NCBI RefSeq assembly: GCF_900162685.1
Contig: NZ_LT727827.1
Location: 599,971-663,970 of the forward strand
Origin: Terribacillus halophilus
Lineage (GTDB): Bacteria; Bacillota; Bacilli; Bacillales; Amphibacillaceae
Length of the DNA: 64,000 nt
Direction of reading: 5' to 3'
Notes under the pieces: model-generated
The model's database searches: none
Seen by the model: only the letters and a program-made list of their open reading frames with translations
What the model was told of the DNA's origin: nothing
Made by a program: the position numbers and the translations under genes
Shown: in pieces, positions 1 to 8,068 of the stretch
Layout of the letters: each line of letters begins with the position of its first letter
How positions within the stretch are numbered: position 1 is the first letter of the stretch

Positions 1-143
1 ACCGCTTACACTAGACAGTGTGACCAATTTGTGAAGTTTTATACAAAAGGAAATGTATCTTTCACATAGCTATTTTACAGGTAAGAAATCTTTTAAAATA
101 CGCACTGTAAATATGTATATTCATTAGCATCCTGTTCGGGAGA
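1..143. other. Left edge, no gene recognised
   Basis: AT-rich sequence at the window edge. No open frame with a ribosome site and no clear promoter could be supported here. It may be the 3' flank of a gene lying to the left. Confidence 0.4.
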
Positions 144-181
144 AGCAAGAGCTAAACGACATTCATCGCTCAGCTCTTGCT
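144..181 (-). terminator. Rho-independent terminator of the DUF3219 gene
   Basis: On the minus strand AGCAAGAGCT and AGCTCTTGCT form a 10-bp stem around an 18-nt loop, followed by TTCTCC. The stem overlaps the stop codon of the DUF3219 gene. The U-run is weak. Confidence 0.6.
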
Positions 182-468
182 TTCTCTTGCAGCACTAACA
201 CGTATTCACCAACTTGGTCCGCTTCATATAAATTCGTAATACTTGTACTGTACTGCTTAATTATCGCATCGAAGCGTATACCATCTTCTGGTACTTCGAC
301 GTGAAAATCATTTTTGTACAAAAGCACAGCAACGTCATGATACGCTTCACTTGTCACATGGAACTTAAACCGAATTTTCTGCAGGACGTCCCCATCCTTT
401 GAAGAAACTTCATGGGCATAATCAAACGTATCCAGTTCCATATCGTTTACAACCACTTTTCGGTTCAT
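163..468 (-). CDS. DUF3219 (YkvR-like) family protein
   Basis: A small soluble protein of 101 residues with no signal peptide or membrane segment. The stretch VTSEAYHDVAVLLYKNDFHV followed by VEVPEDG and YSTSITNLYE matches what I recall of B. subtilis YkvR (DUF3219), whose function is unknown. The start is the ATG at 468 because AAGGAGAG stands nine bases upstream; an upstream in-frame ATG at 501 has no ribosome site. It is transcribed alone and closed by its own terminator, which overlaps the 3' end. Family assignment is from memory; no role is inferred. Confidence 0.75.
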   Translation of the reverse strand: MNRKVVVNDMELDTFDYAHEVSSKDGDVLQKIRFKFHVTSEAYHDVAVLLYKNDFHVEVPEDGIRFDAIIKQYSTSITNLYEADQVGEYVLVLQEKARAER

Positions 469-516
469 AAAATCTCTCCTTTTCAGTAAGTGTAGCATCA
501 CTTTATGTATGAATAC

Positions 517-545
517 AAAAAGCTAAGCACATCGCTCAGCTTTTT
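517..545 (-). terminator. Terminator of the Mta-like regulator gene
   Basis: On the minus strand AAAAAGCTGAGC pairs with GCTTAGCTTTTT (one G-U pair). The stem contains the end of the regulator gene and is followed by T-rich DNA. Confidence 0.6.
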
Positions 546-1297
546 GTGTAGTAATGAATGCTGTCCCGCAGAAATTGGGCAGCGCCTTTTTGAATATGGT
601 TCTCGTAGTAAGCAGTGAAGCGTTCATCCTGCACGTACGTTTCGGCTAGACCAGCATGTGCTTCTTTCGAGTAAGACGGCCAAGTAAAGGCAAGCCATTT
701 CTGATGCAGCTTTGCTGCTTGCAGCGCCTCCGTTCCTGCTGAATCTCCAATCTGCATTGCTTCTTTTATTTTTAGAAACAACTGCTGCTCAATTTTCTGC
801 ATCTCCTCGTATTGCACAGCCGTCATATCGCGGTATTTTTGATTAGCTGCGTCTATAACTCCTTCGCCATATGCTTCTCTAATTTCCTCACCATACATCG
901 CTTCATTTTCCGCAAGCTTTTCTTCCTTAAAGCCTGAGAATTTCTCTTGATCTGACATATGTTCATTCCTTTCAATCATTTGGATACTTTTCTCCACGTT
1001 ACCGAGGAGTAAAATAATTTGCTGCTGTTTTGCTAACAACTGTTTTCGATGTTCTTCCAAAGCTTGTTTCCTGTCAAACTCCGGAGAATAGATAATAGAT
1101 TGAATTGTGCTAAGATCCACTTTCAACTCACGATAAAAGAGAATTTGCTGCAGCAGATCCACCTCTTTCTCCGTATAAATCCGATACCCGCTTGCATTGA
1201 TTTCTGCCGGCTTGAGCAATCCAATTTGGTCATAATAACGGAGTGTACGCTTACTTACACCAGCAAGCGAAGCCAGCTTTTGAACGGTGTATGTCAT
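536..1297 (-). CDS. MerR-family regulator, Mta/TipAL type
   Basis: 253 residues. Residues 1-70 are a MerR winged helix-turn-helix (LAGVSKRTLRYYDQIGLLKP, then GYRIYTEKEVDLLQQILFYR). A coiled-coil follows at about 75-110 and a TipAS-type ligand-binding domain at about 130-250 (TYVQDERFTAYYE, AAQFLRDSIHYY). Length and order match B. subtilis Mta, a global activator of multidrug-efflux genes that twists promoters with long spacers. GGAGG stands just before the ATG. The gene's own promoter has a 19-bp spacer holding a dyad, so autoregulation is likely. No efflux pump is adjacent, so its targets are probably elsewhere. The inducer is unknown. Confidence 0.85.
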   Translation of the reverse strand: MTYTVQKLASLAGVSKRTLRYYDQIGLLKPAEINASGYRIYTEKEVDLLQQILFYRELKVDLSTIQSIIYSPEFDRKQALEEHRKQLLAKQQQIILLLGNVEKSIQMIERNEHMSDQEKFSGFKEEKLAENEAMYGEEIREAYGEGVIDAANQKYRDMTAVQYEEMQKIEQQLFLKIKEAMQIGDSAGTEALQAAKLHQKWLAFTWPSYSKEAHAGLAETYVQDERFTAYYENHIQKGAAQFLRDSIHYYTKS

Positions 1298-1320
1298 CCT
1301 ATAACCTCCCTTCGATTTCT

Positions 1321-1351
1321 ACGATAAACGTTGACGCAACGTCAGGCGCAA
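1321..1351 (-). promoter_or_regulatory. MerR-type promoter with dyad in a 19-bp spacer
   Basis: On the minus strand a -35 TTGCGC (1346-1351) and a -10 TATCGT (1321-1326) are 19 bp apart. The spacer contains the perfect dyad TGACG-TTG-CGTCA (1332-1344). This is the classic architecture of promoters activated by MerR proteins, placed directly before the Mta-like gene. Confidence 0.7.
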
Positions 1352-1354
1352 GAC

Positions 1355-1398
1355 TTTTTTCAAAGAAAAAGACAAACCGATAACAATCAGTTTGTCTT
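1355..1398 (-). terminator. Terminator of the Nudix gene
   Basis: Minus strand: AAGACAAAC (1390-1398), a 12-nt loop including the stop codon, GTTTGTCTT (1369-1377), then TTTCTTTG. Closes the acetyltransferase-Nudix pair. Confidence 0.75.
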
Positions 1399-1821
1399 CA
1401 ATGTACTCCGCCATACCGATACAGAGGGCTGTATGGGACGCAATACTTCTATTAAAGGATAAGGCTGCAAATCGAGCTGTTCAAATTCCTCTTGTTTTGC
1501 CCAAAAGAATTGTAAATGCGGCTCTTGGCTCTTGATTTCCTTGTCTTCAAGTGCAACTTCAAACACATGCGTCAATTCAAAATGATCGGTGTCTGCGTGC
1601 TGCCAGCTATGCTCAAAATCACCGAGAAAGCTAGTGATGTTTCCCTTCATACCAAGCTCTTCCTGTAATTCTCGCAGTAAAGCCGCCTCTGCTCCCTCTC
1701 CTATTTCCACGTGGCCGCCTGGCAGAAAGCTATTCTGCCAGCCTTCTGCCTTGGCAAGTAAGATGCTGTCTCCGTGACGGATAACTGCCCGGGATAGACG
1801 ATGGAATTCTCTCTTTTTCAT
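1387..1821 (-). CDS. Nudix hydrolase (MutT-like)
   Basis: 144 residues. The Nudix box is complete: GGHVEIGEG at about residue 35, then LLRELQEELG, fitting GX5EX7REUXEEXG. The enzyme should cleave a nucleoside diphosphate linked to another moiety; the substrate cannot be read from the motif. It lies 15 bp downstream of the Eis-like acetyltransferase gene on the same strand, so both are probably one transcript. The ATG at 1821 has AAGGAG ten bases upstream. Its terminator overlaps the stop codon. Confidence 0.88.
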   Translation of the reverse strand: MKKREFHRLSRAVIRHGDSILLAKAEGWQNSFLPGGHVEIGEGAEAALLRELQEELGMKGNITSFLGDFEHSWQHADTDHFELTHVFEVALEDKEIKSQEPHLQFFWAKQEEFEQLDLQPYPLIEVLRPIQPSVSVWRSTLKTN

Positions 1822-1836
1822 AAACTGTTTATCTCC

Positions 1837-2988
1837 TTAGAAGAAATCGTAGATGTAAGGCACACGTTTCGGGATGCTGTCCTCCAAGTGTCGGATCATC
1901 TTTTCAGGTCCCTTCAATAAGCCCGCCTGCCAAAGTACAAGCGGTCGTTTATATCCGAACACAATGGCAGATAGCATATTAATAGACAGCTCAATTCCAC
2001 TATCCGCAGCTGAAACAACAGCTTTTCCGTCTTGGAACGTATACGTTTCATTATTTTCTCGGATTATTGGATCTTGTACATGCAAAGTAATAGTATTGGG
2101 ATCCTTTAGCCAATCAAATGCTGCAAAGAAAGCTGGTATATCTACAATTCGTGCCATGAAGTATGGATAATGCTTTACATCGATCTGTGGGTCGGGCAGC
2201 ATAAAGATTAGCGGATCATGCGGTGAAAGGTCCAGTTTCACTTCCTCAAACATAGAATCATGCTGCGCAATGAAATTCCACAAACCCGCTCTTGCGTCAG
2301 CAGTCAGAGCTACGAATTCCGAGATATCCAGTTTATCAGGTGTAGCAATCTCGTAAATGATATATCCCTGTGCTTTTCCTTTTGCATCACGATAAAGAGC
2401 AATAAAATCATGTTCCCGATAAACGCGCTGTTTCCACCAGTAATCCTGTCTTTCAAGCATACCGCTGTAAAGAGACGCATAAGCAGCATAAACCTCTTCA
2501 ACTTCCTGTCCATGCGCTTCCTTTTTCATACGCTCGATGGTCCCCTCAACTGGCGCCAGCCTTACGAGATCCTTTCTCTTCAGTGTATAGATGGTACGAT
2601 CTGTGAATAATTCATATCCAAAGCGGCGGTAGAAATCTACATAGAACGGATGCAGCATGGAAACAGGCATCCCTTGCGCGCGAATCTGGTAGAGCGTATC
2701 CGTTAAAATCTGCTTAATATACCCATTTCGGCGGTATTCCGGATAAGTTGTAACCCCCGCAATTCCGCCCATCGGAACTGTCTGCTCTCCGAGTCTGATC
2801 GCAAGCGGCAGCAGCTGCAGCTTAGCAGCAAGTTTTCCGTCTTCCTTAATTCCATAAAGCTGCTGGTGCTGTTCCAGCTGTTCAAGTCGAGCCTTTCTTT
2901 TCTCATCGGGGATACGGTACCGAAAAGCATATTCCGACATTTCTACCGCTTCCTCCAGGTCCTGTTTTCCCAAGCGCTCTGTTTTCAA
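1837..2988 (-). CDS. GNAT acetyltransferase, Eis-like
   Basis: 383 residues, the length of Eis-type acetyltransferases, which carry two GNAT folds and a C-terminal sterol-carrier-like domain. The N-terminal GNAT domain is clear: GGIAGVTTYPEYRRNGYI at about residues 76-95 contains the acetyl-CoA-binding V-x-x-x-x-R-x-x-G-x pattern. The C terminus (GIELSINMLSAIVFGYKRP) fits the SCP-like domain, and the protein ends in FF. Relatives acetylate amines, including aminoglycosides or peptides; the substrate here is unknown. The start is a TTG with GGAGGG seven bases upstream. Probably co-transcribed with the Nudix gene. Confidence 0.82.
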   Translation of the reverse strand: MKTERLGKQDLEEAVEMSEYAFRYRIPDEKRKARLEQLEQHQQLYGIKEDGKLAAKLQLLPLAIRLGEQTVPMGGIAGVTTYPEYRRNGYIKQILTDTLYQIRAQGMPVSMLHPFYVDFYRRFGYELFTDRTIYTLKRKDLVRLAPVEGTIERMKKEAHGQEVEEVYAAYASLYSGMLERQDYWWKQRVYREHDFIALYRDAKGKAQGYIIYEIATPDKLDISEFVALTADARAGLWNFIAQHDSMFEEVKLDLSPHDPLIFMLPDPQIDVKHYPYFMARIVDIPAFFAAFDWLKDPNTITLHVQDPIIRENNETYTFQDGKAVVSAADSGIELSINMLSAIVFGYKRPLVLWQAGLLKGPEKMIRHLEDSIPKRVPYIYDFF

Positions 2989-3164
2989 ATCAATCCCTCC
3001 TCTTTTCCTAAATCCACTTTAGCATACGCTTATGTACGACTGAATTAGCAATAAAATAACTTCAGAATGAACATAGAAGTATCATACACCTATAAAGAAA
3101 CACCCACATAATCATTCTATATACTGCTCTTTAACTCCTTCAAAATAATACAAAATCAATCACC

Positions 3165-3189
3165 AAAAAAGACCACCTTTTGTGATCTT
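3165..3189 (-). terminator. Terminator of the EamA transporter gene
   Basis: Minus strand: AAGATCAC, loop AAAAG, GTGGTCTT (one G-U pair), then TTTTTTGG. Confidence 0.75.
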
Positions 3190-3198
3190 CTCTCTGCA

Positions 3199-4083
3199 CT
3201 ATCCTGTCTTTCTGTTTACACTGCCCTGCTTCTTTCGCTTGGTTAGCAGCAAAATCGAAAACAGCATAATAACGGCACCAATAATTTTCTGCCACGTTAT
3301 CTCAACCGGAAAGAAAGGAAAAGAAATAGCAGCAAGCAGAATCGGGCTAAAAGCACGAACTGTATTGGCAATCGAGAACCGCAAATATTTTAGTGCTTCA
3401 TATAAAAACAGCGTTCCCACAAATCCTGTCAATAAGGACGACAAAGCAATCAATCCAATACCTGAGACAGGGTACCCTCCTTCGAACAGCTGGCCTGTAC
3501 TAATCGCATAAATCGTAACAAATAACAGCGCAATGCAGTTATTTGTAAAAAGAATCGAATTCGAATTTTTATCTGCAACTGTCGCTTTCTTTATGTACAC
3601 ATTTGAAAGAGCAAAACAGAATGTCTGAAACAAAGCGCACATGCTTCCTATTAAACTAGCACCGTATACATTGGCCGTATCAATAAAAAGAAAAATTCCT
3701 ATCATCGCAAATAGGATAAAGATCGTCTCATTCTTCGATAACCGCTCTTTCAGAAGCAGTAAAGACAGCAGAATAGCAAACACCGTATAAAAACGGCCAA
3801 TAAAGCCAATCTCTACCGGTGATAACAAACTAGTACTAACATACATAAGAATGACACCGAGTGAGTTGAGCACGCCTAAAACAATCATCGCTTTATCTCT
3901 GTAAAACGTCACTTTTTTCCTCTGCATTACCCCAAACAGATAGCTCGCCGCAATGATCACCAATACATTAATGATAGCAGCTTTAGCCGGACTGATTTCA
4001 AGCACACCAAACTTAGCCAGTAAAGGCCCAATAGCCATCATGAGAATCGAAATAAAATTAAGGACATGACCTTTTTTCTCCAT
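3199..4083 (-). CDS. EamA/DMT-superfamily transporter
   Basis: 294 residues with about ten hydrophobic segments in two halves, the layout of the drug/metabolite transporter superfamily with two EamA repeats. Charged loops such as GVMQRKKVTFYRDKA and LLLKERLSKNE sit between helices, and the C terminus is basic (LTKRKKQGSVNRKTG), which suggests it is cytoplasmic. Substrate unknown; members export amino acids or other metabolites. GGGAGG lies before the ATG. It is a single-gene unit with its own terminator. Confidence 0.8.
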   Translation of the reverse strand: MEKKGHVLNFISILMMAIGPLLAKFGVLEISPAKAAIINVLVIIAASYLFGVMQRKKVTFYRDKAMIVLGVLNSLGVILMYVSTSLLSPVEIGFIGRFYTVFAILLSLLLLKERLSKNETIFILFAMIGIFLFIDTANVYGASLIGSMCALFQTFCFALSNVYIKKATVADKNSNSILFTNNCIALLFVTIYAISTGQLFEGGYPVSGIGLIALSSLLTGFVGTLFLYEALKYLRFSIANTVRAFSPILLAAISFPFFPVEITWQKIIGAVIMLFSILLLTKRKKQGSVNRKTG

Positions 4084-4179
4084 AGAAGCCTCCCTTGAAC
4101 CATTAATGACGAAGATTTGAATTATGTAAATAATATTCTTTTTAAGTCCGCTATTAAATAGTTAGTTGATCTTTTTCTA

Positions 4180-4251
4180 AAGTTAAAAAAGAAGACTGCT
4201 CTGTTTGCGTTCGCCCCTCCTCCCTCAACTTTCATGCTGCTTTTTTAACTT
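4180..4251. repeat. 72-bp imperfect inverted repeat with 12-bp arms
   Basis: AAGTTAAAAAAG (4180-4191) and CTTTTTTAACTT (4240-4251) are perfectly complementary across a 48-nt centre rich in C and T. It lies between the EamA gene start and the terminator of the downstream aldo-keto reductase gene. It could be a large bidirectional stem-loop or a decayed mobile-element end. Confidence 0.4.
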
Positions 4252-4283
4252 AGGAAATCATTTTCAGCTATAGCTGTCAACAC

Positions 4284-4312
4284 AAAAAAAGAGCACCGAA
4301 TCGGCGCTCTTC
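4284..4312 (-). terminator. Terminator of the first aldo-keto reductase gene
   Basis: Minus strand: AAGAGCGCCGA and TCGGTGCTCTT form a near-perfect stem with a tight loop, followed by TTTTTTTG. Confidence 0.85.
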
Positions 4313-4322
4313 TCCTCACATT

Positions 4323-5147
4323 TTATCTTACATTCATTTCATTTGGATTTGGGCCCTTGCGGCGTCCTGCATCCAATTTGTTGATTGCATCCATATCTTC
4401 AGCAGAAAGCTCAAAGTCGAATACTTCGAAGTTTTCTTTGATACGAGATGGTGTAACAGATTTCGGAATAACAATTGTGTCATTCTGAAGATGCCAGCGC
4501 AAGACAACTTGTGCAGCTGTTTTGCCAACCTTTTCTGCAATGTTTGTTACAACTTCATCTTTTAGTACGTCGCCGCCTTGATCAAGCGGGCTCCAAGCTT
4601 CAACAAAGATATCATGCTTCTTACAGAAATCTTTTAGATCGTTTTGCGCTAAGTATGGGTGGCATTCTACTTGATTCAGCACTGGTTTGATTTCTGTTTC
4701 TTTCATAAGTCGTTCAAGATGCTCAATTTCGAAGTTACATACGCCAATTGCTTTCACGCGGCCGTCTTTATACAGTTTCTCCATCGCTTTGAACGTATCC
4801 ACATATTCATCATATTCTGGTGTTGGCCAGTGGATAAGATAAAGGTCTACATAATCCAAACCAAGGCGCTCAAGGCTTGCTTCAAAAGCAGCAATCGTGT
4901 TGTCATACCCTTGATCGGTGTTCCATACTTTTGTTGTGATAAAGAGGTCTTCTCTGTTCACGTTTGCTTCTTTAATTGCTTTGCCGACGCCTTCTTCATT
5001 TTTATAGATCATTGCGGTATCGATGCTTGTATAACCGACTTCAAGTGCTTTTGCTACTGCGGCAGTTGCTTCTTCATTTCCTACTTGCCATACACCAAAA
5101 CCAAGCTGTGGCATTTTCAAGTCATTATTTAAAGTTACGTGGTTCAT
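4323..5147 (-). CDS. Aldo-keto reductase (YtbE/YvgN type)
   Basis: 274 residues, a single TIM-barrel NADPH-dependent carbonyl reductase. The catalytic tetrad is visible: D43 and Y48 (SIDTAMIYKNEEGVG), K73 (TTKVW) and H106 (LIHWP). The coenzyme-binding end IPKSVTPSRIKENFEVFDF is intact. The family reduces aldehydes such as methylglyoxal and 2,5-diketogluconate; the native substrate is not clear. AAAGGAG lies eight bases before the ATG. A second aldo-keto reductase gene lies 78 bp upstream on the same strand, so the two may be co-transcribed. Confidence 0.9.
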   Translation of the reverse strand: MNHVTLNNDLKMPQLGFGVWQVGNEEATAAVAKALEVGYTSIDTAMIYKNEEGVGKAIKEANVNREDLFITTKVWNTDQGYDNTIAAFEASLERLGLDYVDLYLIHWPTPEYDEYVDTFKAMEKLYKDGRVKAIGVCNFEIEHLERLMKETEIKPVLNQVECHPYLAQNDLKDFCKKHDIFVEAWSPLDQGGDVLKDEVVTNIAEKVGKTAAQVVLRWHLQNDTIVIPKSVTPSRIKENFEVFDFELSAEDMDAINKLDAGRRKGPNPNEMNVR

Positions 5148-5225
5148 CTAAAGCACTCCTTTAGTCGTTTTCTTCTTTTAGTATATCGCTCTCAAAATAG
5201 GCTGTCATGTGAAATGCCTCTGCAC

Positions 5226-6068
5226 TCACACTACCTCCAACGGTACTTTCGACGTTGGCGGCGGGAATTCCTTGTTTAATTTTTGCATATCTTCCTTCGT
5301 TAAGGATATATCTGCTGCTTTAGCATTTTCCATCACATGAGCTGCCTGTCCGGCTTTCGGAATGCTCAGTACTTGCCCCGACTGAATTGTCCAAGCGAGT
5401 GCAATCTGAGAAACTGACACATCATATATCCCCGCTAGTTCACGAACCGCATCATTCTGCAGAATTTCTTCCCTGTCACCTTGAGCTAACGGGCAATACG
5501 CCATAACAGGAACATCTTCACCTTGCAGCCACGGTATCAAATCATACTCAATGCCGCGTGCGGTAAGATTGTAAAGTACTTGATTCACCGCACAGTTACG
5601 CCCGTTCTCTACCTCCCATAATTCTTTCATATCATCTGTATCAAAATTTGAAACACCCCATCGTTTTATCTTCCCTTGTTGCTTCAATTCTTCGAAAGCA
5701 GCTACTGTTTCTTGAAGTGGTATACTCCCGCGCCAATGCAGCAAATATAAGTCCAAATAATCCGTGCCTAGTCTATCTAAAGAACGATTGCAAGCCGCCA
5801 GCACATCATCAAAACCCGCATTCGTTGGCAATACTTTCGAGATGAGAAATACCTTCTCTCTCCGGTTGGCTATCGCCTCTTGCACAAGTCGTTCTGATCT
5901 GCCGTCTCCGTACATTTCGGCTGTATCTATTACCTTGAGGTCCTGGTCAATGCCAGTACGCAATGCTTGAATTTCATCATGCCGCTTGGTATCCGCATCA
6001 CCCATATACCAGGTACCCTGTCCGATTGCTGGTAATTCTGTGCCGTCGGGTAGTTTAATCATTTTCAT
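5226..6068 (-). CDS. Aldo-keto reductase (YeaE type)
   Basis: 280 residues from the ATG at 6068; a GTG three bases upstream is possible, but ATG sits better after GGAGGAGA. The tetrad is D48 and Y53 (VIDTAEMYGDGRSE), K78 (LISKVLP) and H111 (LLHWRG). The PKAG segment near the C terminus is the usual NADP-binding loop. The order of motifs and the length resemble E. coli YeaE, a methylglyoxal reductase. It shares only general fold with its neighbour, so this is not a recent duplication. Substrate is inferred from family only. Confidence 0.88.
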   Translation of the reverse strand: MKMIKLPDGTELPAIGQGTWYMGDADTKRHDEIQALRTGIDQDLKVIDTAEMYGDGRSERLVQEAIANRREKVFLISKVLPTNAGFDDVLAACNRSLDRLGTDYLDLYLLHWRGSIPLQETVAAFEELKQQGKIKRWGVSNFDTDDMKELWEVENGRNCAVNQVLYNLTARGIEYDLIPWLQGEDVPVMAYCPLAQGDREEILQNDAVRELAGIYDVSVSQIALAWTIQSGQVLSIPKAGQAAHVMENAKAADISLTKEDMQKLNKEFPPPTSKVPLEVV

Positions 6069-6115
6069 CACCGTCTCCTCCTTTATTGATATTTTTCCCT
6101 TCCCTCTATCTTAAT

Positions 6116-6125
6116 CAAACGTTTG
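6116..6125. promoter_or_regulatory. Palindrome CAAACGTTTG between divergent genes
   Basis: A 10-bp perfect palindrome lies between the aldo-keto reductase genes (minus) and the LytTR operon (plus), about 50 bp from the first and 120 bp from the second. Possible operator; the short length makes chance plausible. Confidence 0.3.
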
Positions 6126-6248
6126 TTTTATGAGGCTAAACGGCAGCTTACCTGCTTCTATTGGCAGGATAACGCATCTGGTCTTGTTTTTCTGGATCTG
6201 AAGGCTACACTGGAAATTACAAGAAGTACGAGAGAATTGAGGTGAGCT

Positions 6249-6698
6249 ATGAAAATCACAATTCAGGAGGACAACAATTGCCAGGAAACAGAAGTTCAGA
6301 TAACCTGCCGCAGGGCTGATACTGATGTATTAAGGCTCGTTAAACTTTTGTCCGTTACGAATCAAGAAAGGTTAACAGGAGAACAGAATGGCGAACTGCA
6401 TCTCCTTCAGCCCGAGGATGTTTATTACATCGAATCAGTTGATAATACCGTATTTCTTTATGATGTAAAAGCTGTCTACCGCAGCACCCTCAAGCTTTAT
6501 CAAGTCGAAGAAGCTAATTTTAGTCCTGACTTTATCCGTGTATCAAAATCCGTCATTGTTAACTTGTCCAAAGTAGAAAAACTCAAACCCGCTCTTGGTC
6601 GAAAGTTGATTGCTACGCTCGACAATTCGGAAAAAGTGATAATTTCCCGGCAGTATGTACCTAATCTCAAGCAAAAACTGGGCATAGGAAAGGAGTAA
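6249..6698 (+). CDS. LytTR-domain DNA-binding regulator
   Basis: 149 residues. Residues about 50-145 are a LytTR DNA-binding domain: LLQPEDVYYIESVDNTVFLY, then FIRVSKSVIVNLSKVEKLKP and VIISRQYVPNLKQKLG. The first 45 residues are short and carry no receiver domain. It is followed after four bases by a DUF3021 membrane protein. That pairing is the LytTR regulatory system of Firmicutes, in which the membrane protein restrains the regulator. The downstream ABC exporter genes are the likely targets. GAGGTGA stands before the ATG. The regulatory logic is inference from family architecture. Confidence 0.85.
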   Translation: MKITIQEDNNCQETEVQITCRRADTDVLRLVKLLSVTNQERLTGEQNGELHLLQPEDVYYIESVDNTVFLYDVKAVYRSTLKLYQVEEANFSPDFIRVSKSVIVNLSKVEKLKPALGRKLIATLDNSEKVIISRQYVPNLKQKLGIGKE

Positions 6699-6702
6699 AG
6701 AT

Positions 6703-7143
6703 ATGAAAACGTTTGTAAATTTCATTCAAGCATGGGGCATCATGTTTATGTTCTCACTTTTTGCAACCAGTATATATATATATTGTTTCATCGGAATGAC
6801 AGAAATGGATATTGTGCTTGTCCCACAAAACGCACTTATTACATTCATCTTAACGTGGCTGATGGACTTTGTATTTAACCGCAGTAGCATATCCAGCATT
6901 TTCGTTCGCTCCTTCTTATTCCTTGTCATCGTACTAGGTGCCTTTACTGCCGCAGCTGTTTTGTTCGGCTGGTTTGATACTGGCAATTGGAAGCTGCTCG
7001 GATTATTATTTGCGCTCGTTGCCTTTATTTATATCATTCTATGGTCCATCTACAACCTTATCTATACTTTTGAAGCAAAGCACCTGAATGAAGAATTGAA
7101 AAACTATAAAAGGAAGAAGCGTGATCCGAGTGAAAATCATTGA
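6703..7143 (+). CDS. DUF3021 family membrane protein
   Basis: 146 residues with four hydrophobic segments (about 8-28, 38-55, 66-88 and 98-120) and a basic tail KNYKRKKRDPSENH. Length and topology match DUF3021. Such proteins sit next to LytTR regulators and probably hold them at the membrane. The ATG follows AAAGGAG, which overlaps the end of the regulator gene. The 3' end overlaps the ABC ATPase gene by 23 bp, indicating translational coupling. Confidence 0.8.
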   Translation: MKTFVNFIQAWGIMFMFSLFATSIYIYCFIGMTEMDIVLVPQNALITFILTWLMDFVFNRSSISSIFVRSFLFLVIVLGAFTAAAVLFGWFDTGNWKLLGLLFALVAFIYIILWSIYNLIYTFEAKHLNEELKNYKRKKRDPSENH

Positions 7144-8068
7144 AATAAAACATCTGTCAAAAACCTACGGAAAATCCAAAGCTGTGGATGATTTATCATT
7201 TGATGTGGAAAAAGGACACCTCTTCGCTTTTCTCGGTGTGAACGGTGCCGGCAAGTCAACGACCATCCATATGATTGCCACACGCCTGCAGCAAACGGCA
7301 GGCACTATCTGCGTTGACGGTTATACAGCAGGAAAAGATGATGCCGACATACGCCGGCGTATTGGACTGGTATTTCAGGATAATGTGTTAGATGATGCGC
7401 TGACAGTTGAGGAAAATCTAGACATGTGGGGCCGCTTTTATACGTTATCCAAAACAGAAACAAAAGCAAGTATCACTTGGGTGACCGAAACCTTACAGCT
7501 AGAACCTATCTTGAAAAAGCAATTCCGTCACCTGTCTGGCGGCCAAAAACGGCGCGCTGAAATAGCTCGTGCACTTCTTCACCGGCCAGCTATTCTTTTC
7601 CTGGATGAACCAACGACTGGACTAGACCCTCAAACAAGAGTAGATGTTTGGAAAACAATCTCATATCTGCAGCAGCAGCTGCAAATGACTGTCTTTCTAA
7701 CAACACATTATATGGAAGAAGCAGCTCAAGCTGATCAAATCGTCATTATTGATAAAGGCAGAATAATAGCACAAGGAACACCGGCTACACTTAAAAATCA
7801 GTATGCTGCCGATATGCTGCGCCTGCTCGTAGACAAACCAGAAACCACTGCTTCCTATTTAACAGAGCAATCTTACAGCTATAATAAAAAACACGATTAT
7901 TTCCACATCTCCGTTTCGAATAGCCAGCAAGCGTACAACATTCTTAAAAACTTAGAAGAGCATGTACGAGACTTTGAACTTATAAAAGGCAGTCTCGACG
8001 ATGTGTTTATTCATTTAGTGAAGGAGGATACCCATGCACACAATCTGGCAGCTCACAAAGCGCTCTAA
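7121..8068 (+). CDS. ABC transporter ATP-binding protein
   Basis: 315 residues. Walker A GVNGAGKSTT at about 39-48, Q-loop VFQDN, signature LSGGQKRR, Walker B ILFLDEPTTG and the switch histidine TTHYMEE are all present, so it should hydrolyse ATP. The C-terminal 90 residues end in SLDDVFIHLVKED, typical of ABC-2 drug-export ATPases (DrrA type). The start is a GTG at 7121 with AGGAAG upstream; a second GTG at 7130 is possible. The gene overlaps its neighbours at both ends, so the operon is tightly coupled. Confidence 0.9.
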   Translation: MIRVKIIEIKHLSKTYGKSKAVDDLSFDVEKGHLFAFLGVNGAGKSTTIHMIATRLQQTAGTICVDGYTAGKDDADIRRRIGLVFQDNVLDDALTVEENLDMWGRFYTLSKTETKASITWVTETLQLEPILKKQFRHLSGGQKRRAEIARALLHRPAILFLDEPTTGLDPQTRVDVWKTISYLQQQLQMTVFLTTHYMEEAAQADQIVIIDKGRIIAQGTPATLKNQYAADMLRLLVDKPETTASYLTEQSYSYNKKHDYFHISVSNSQQAYNILKNLEEHVRDFELIKGSLDDVFIHLVKEDTHAHNLAAHKAL

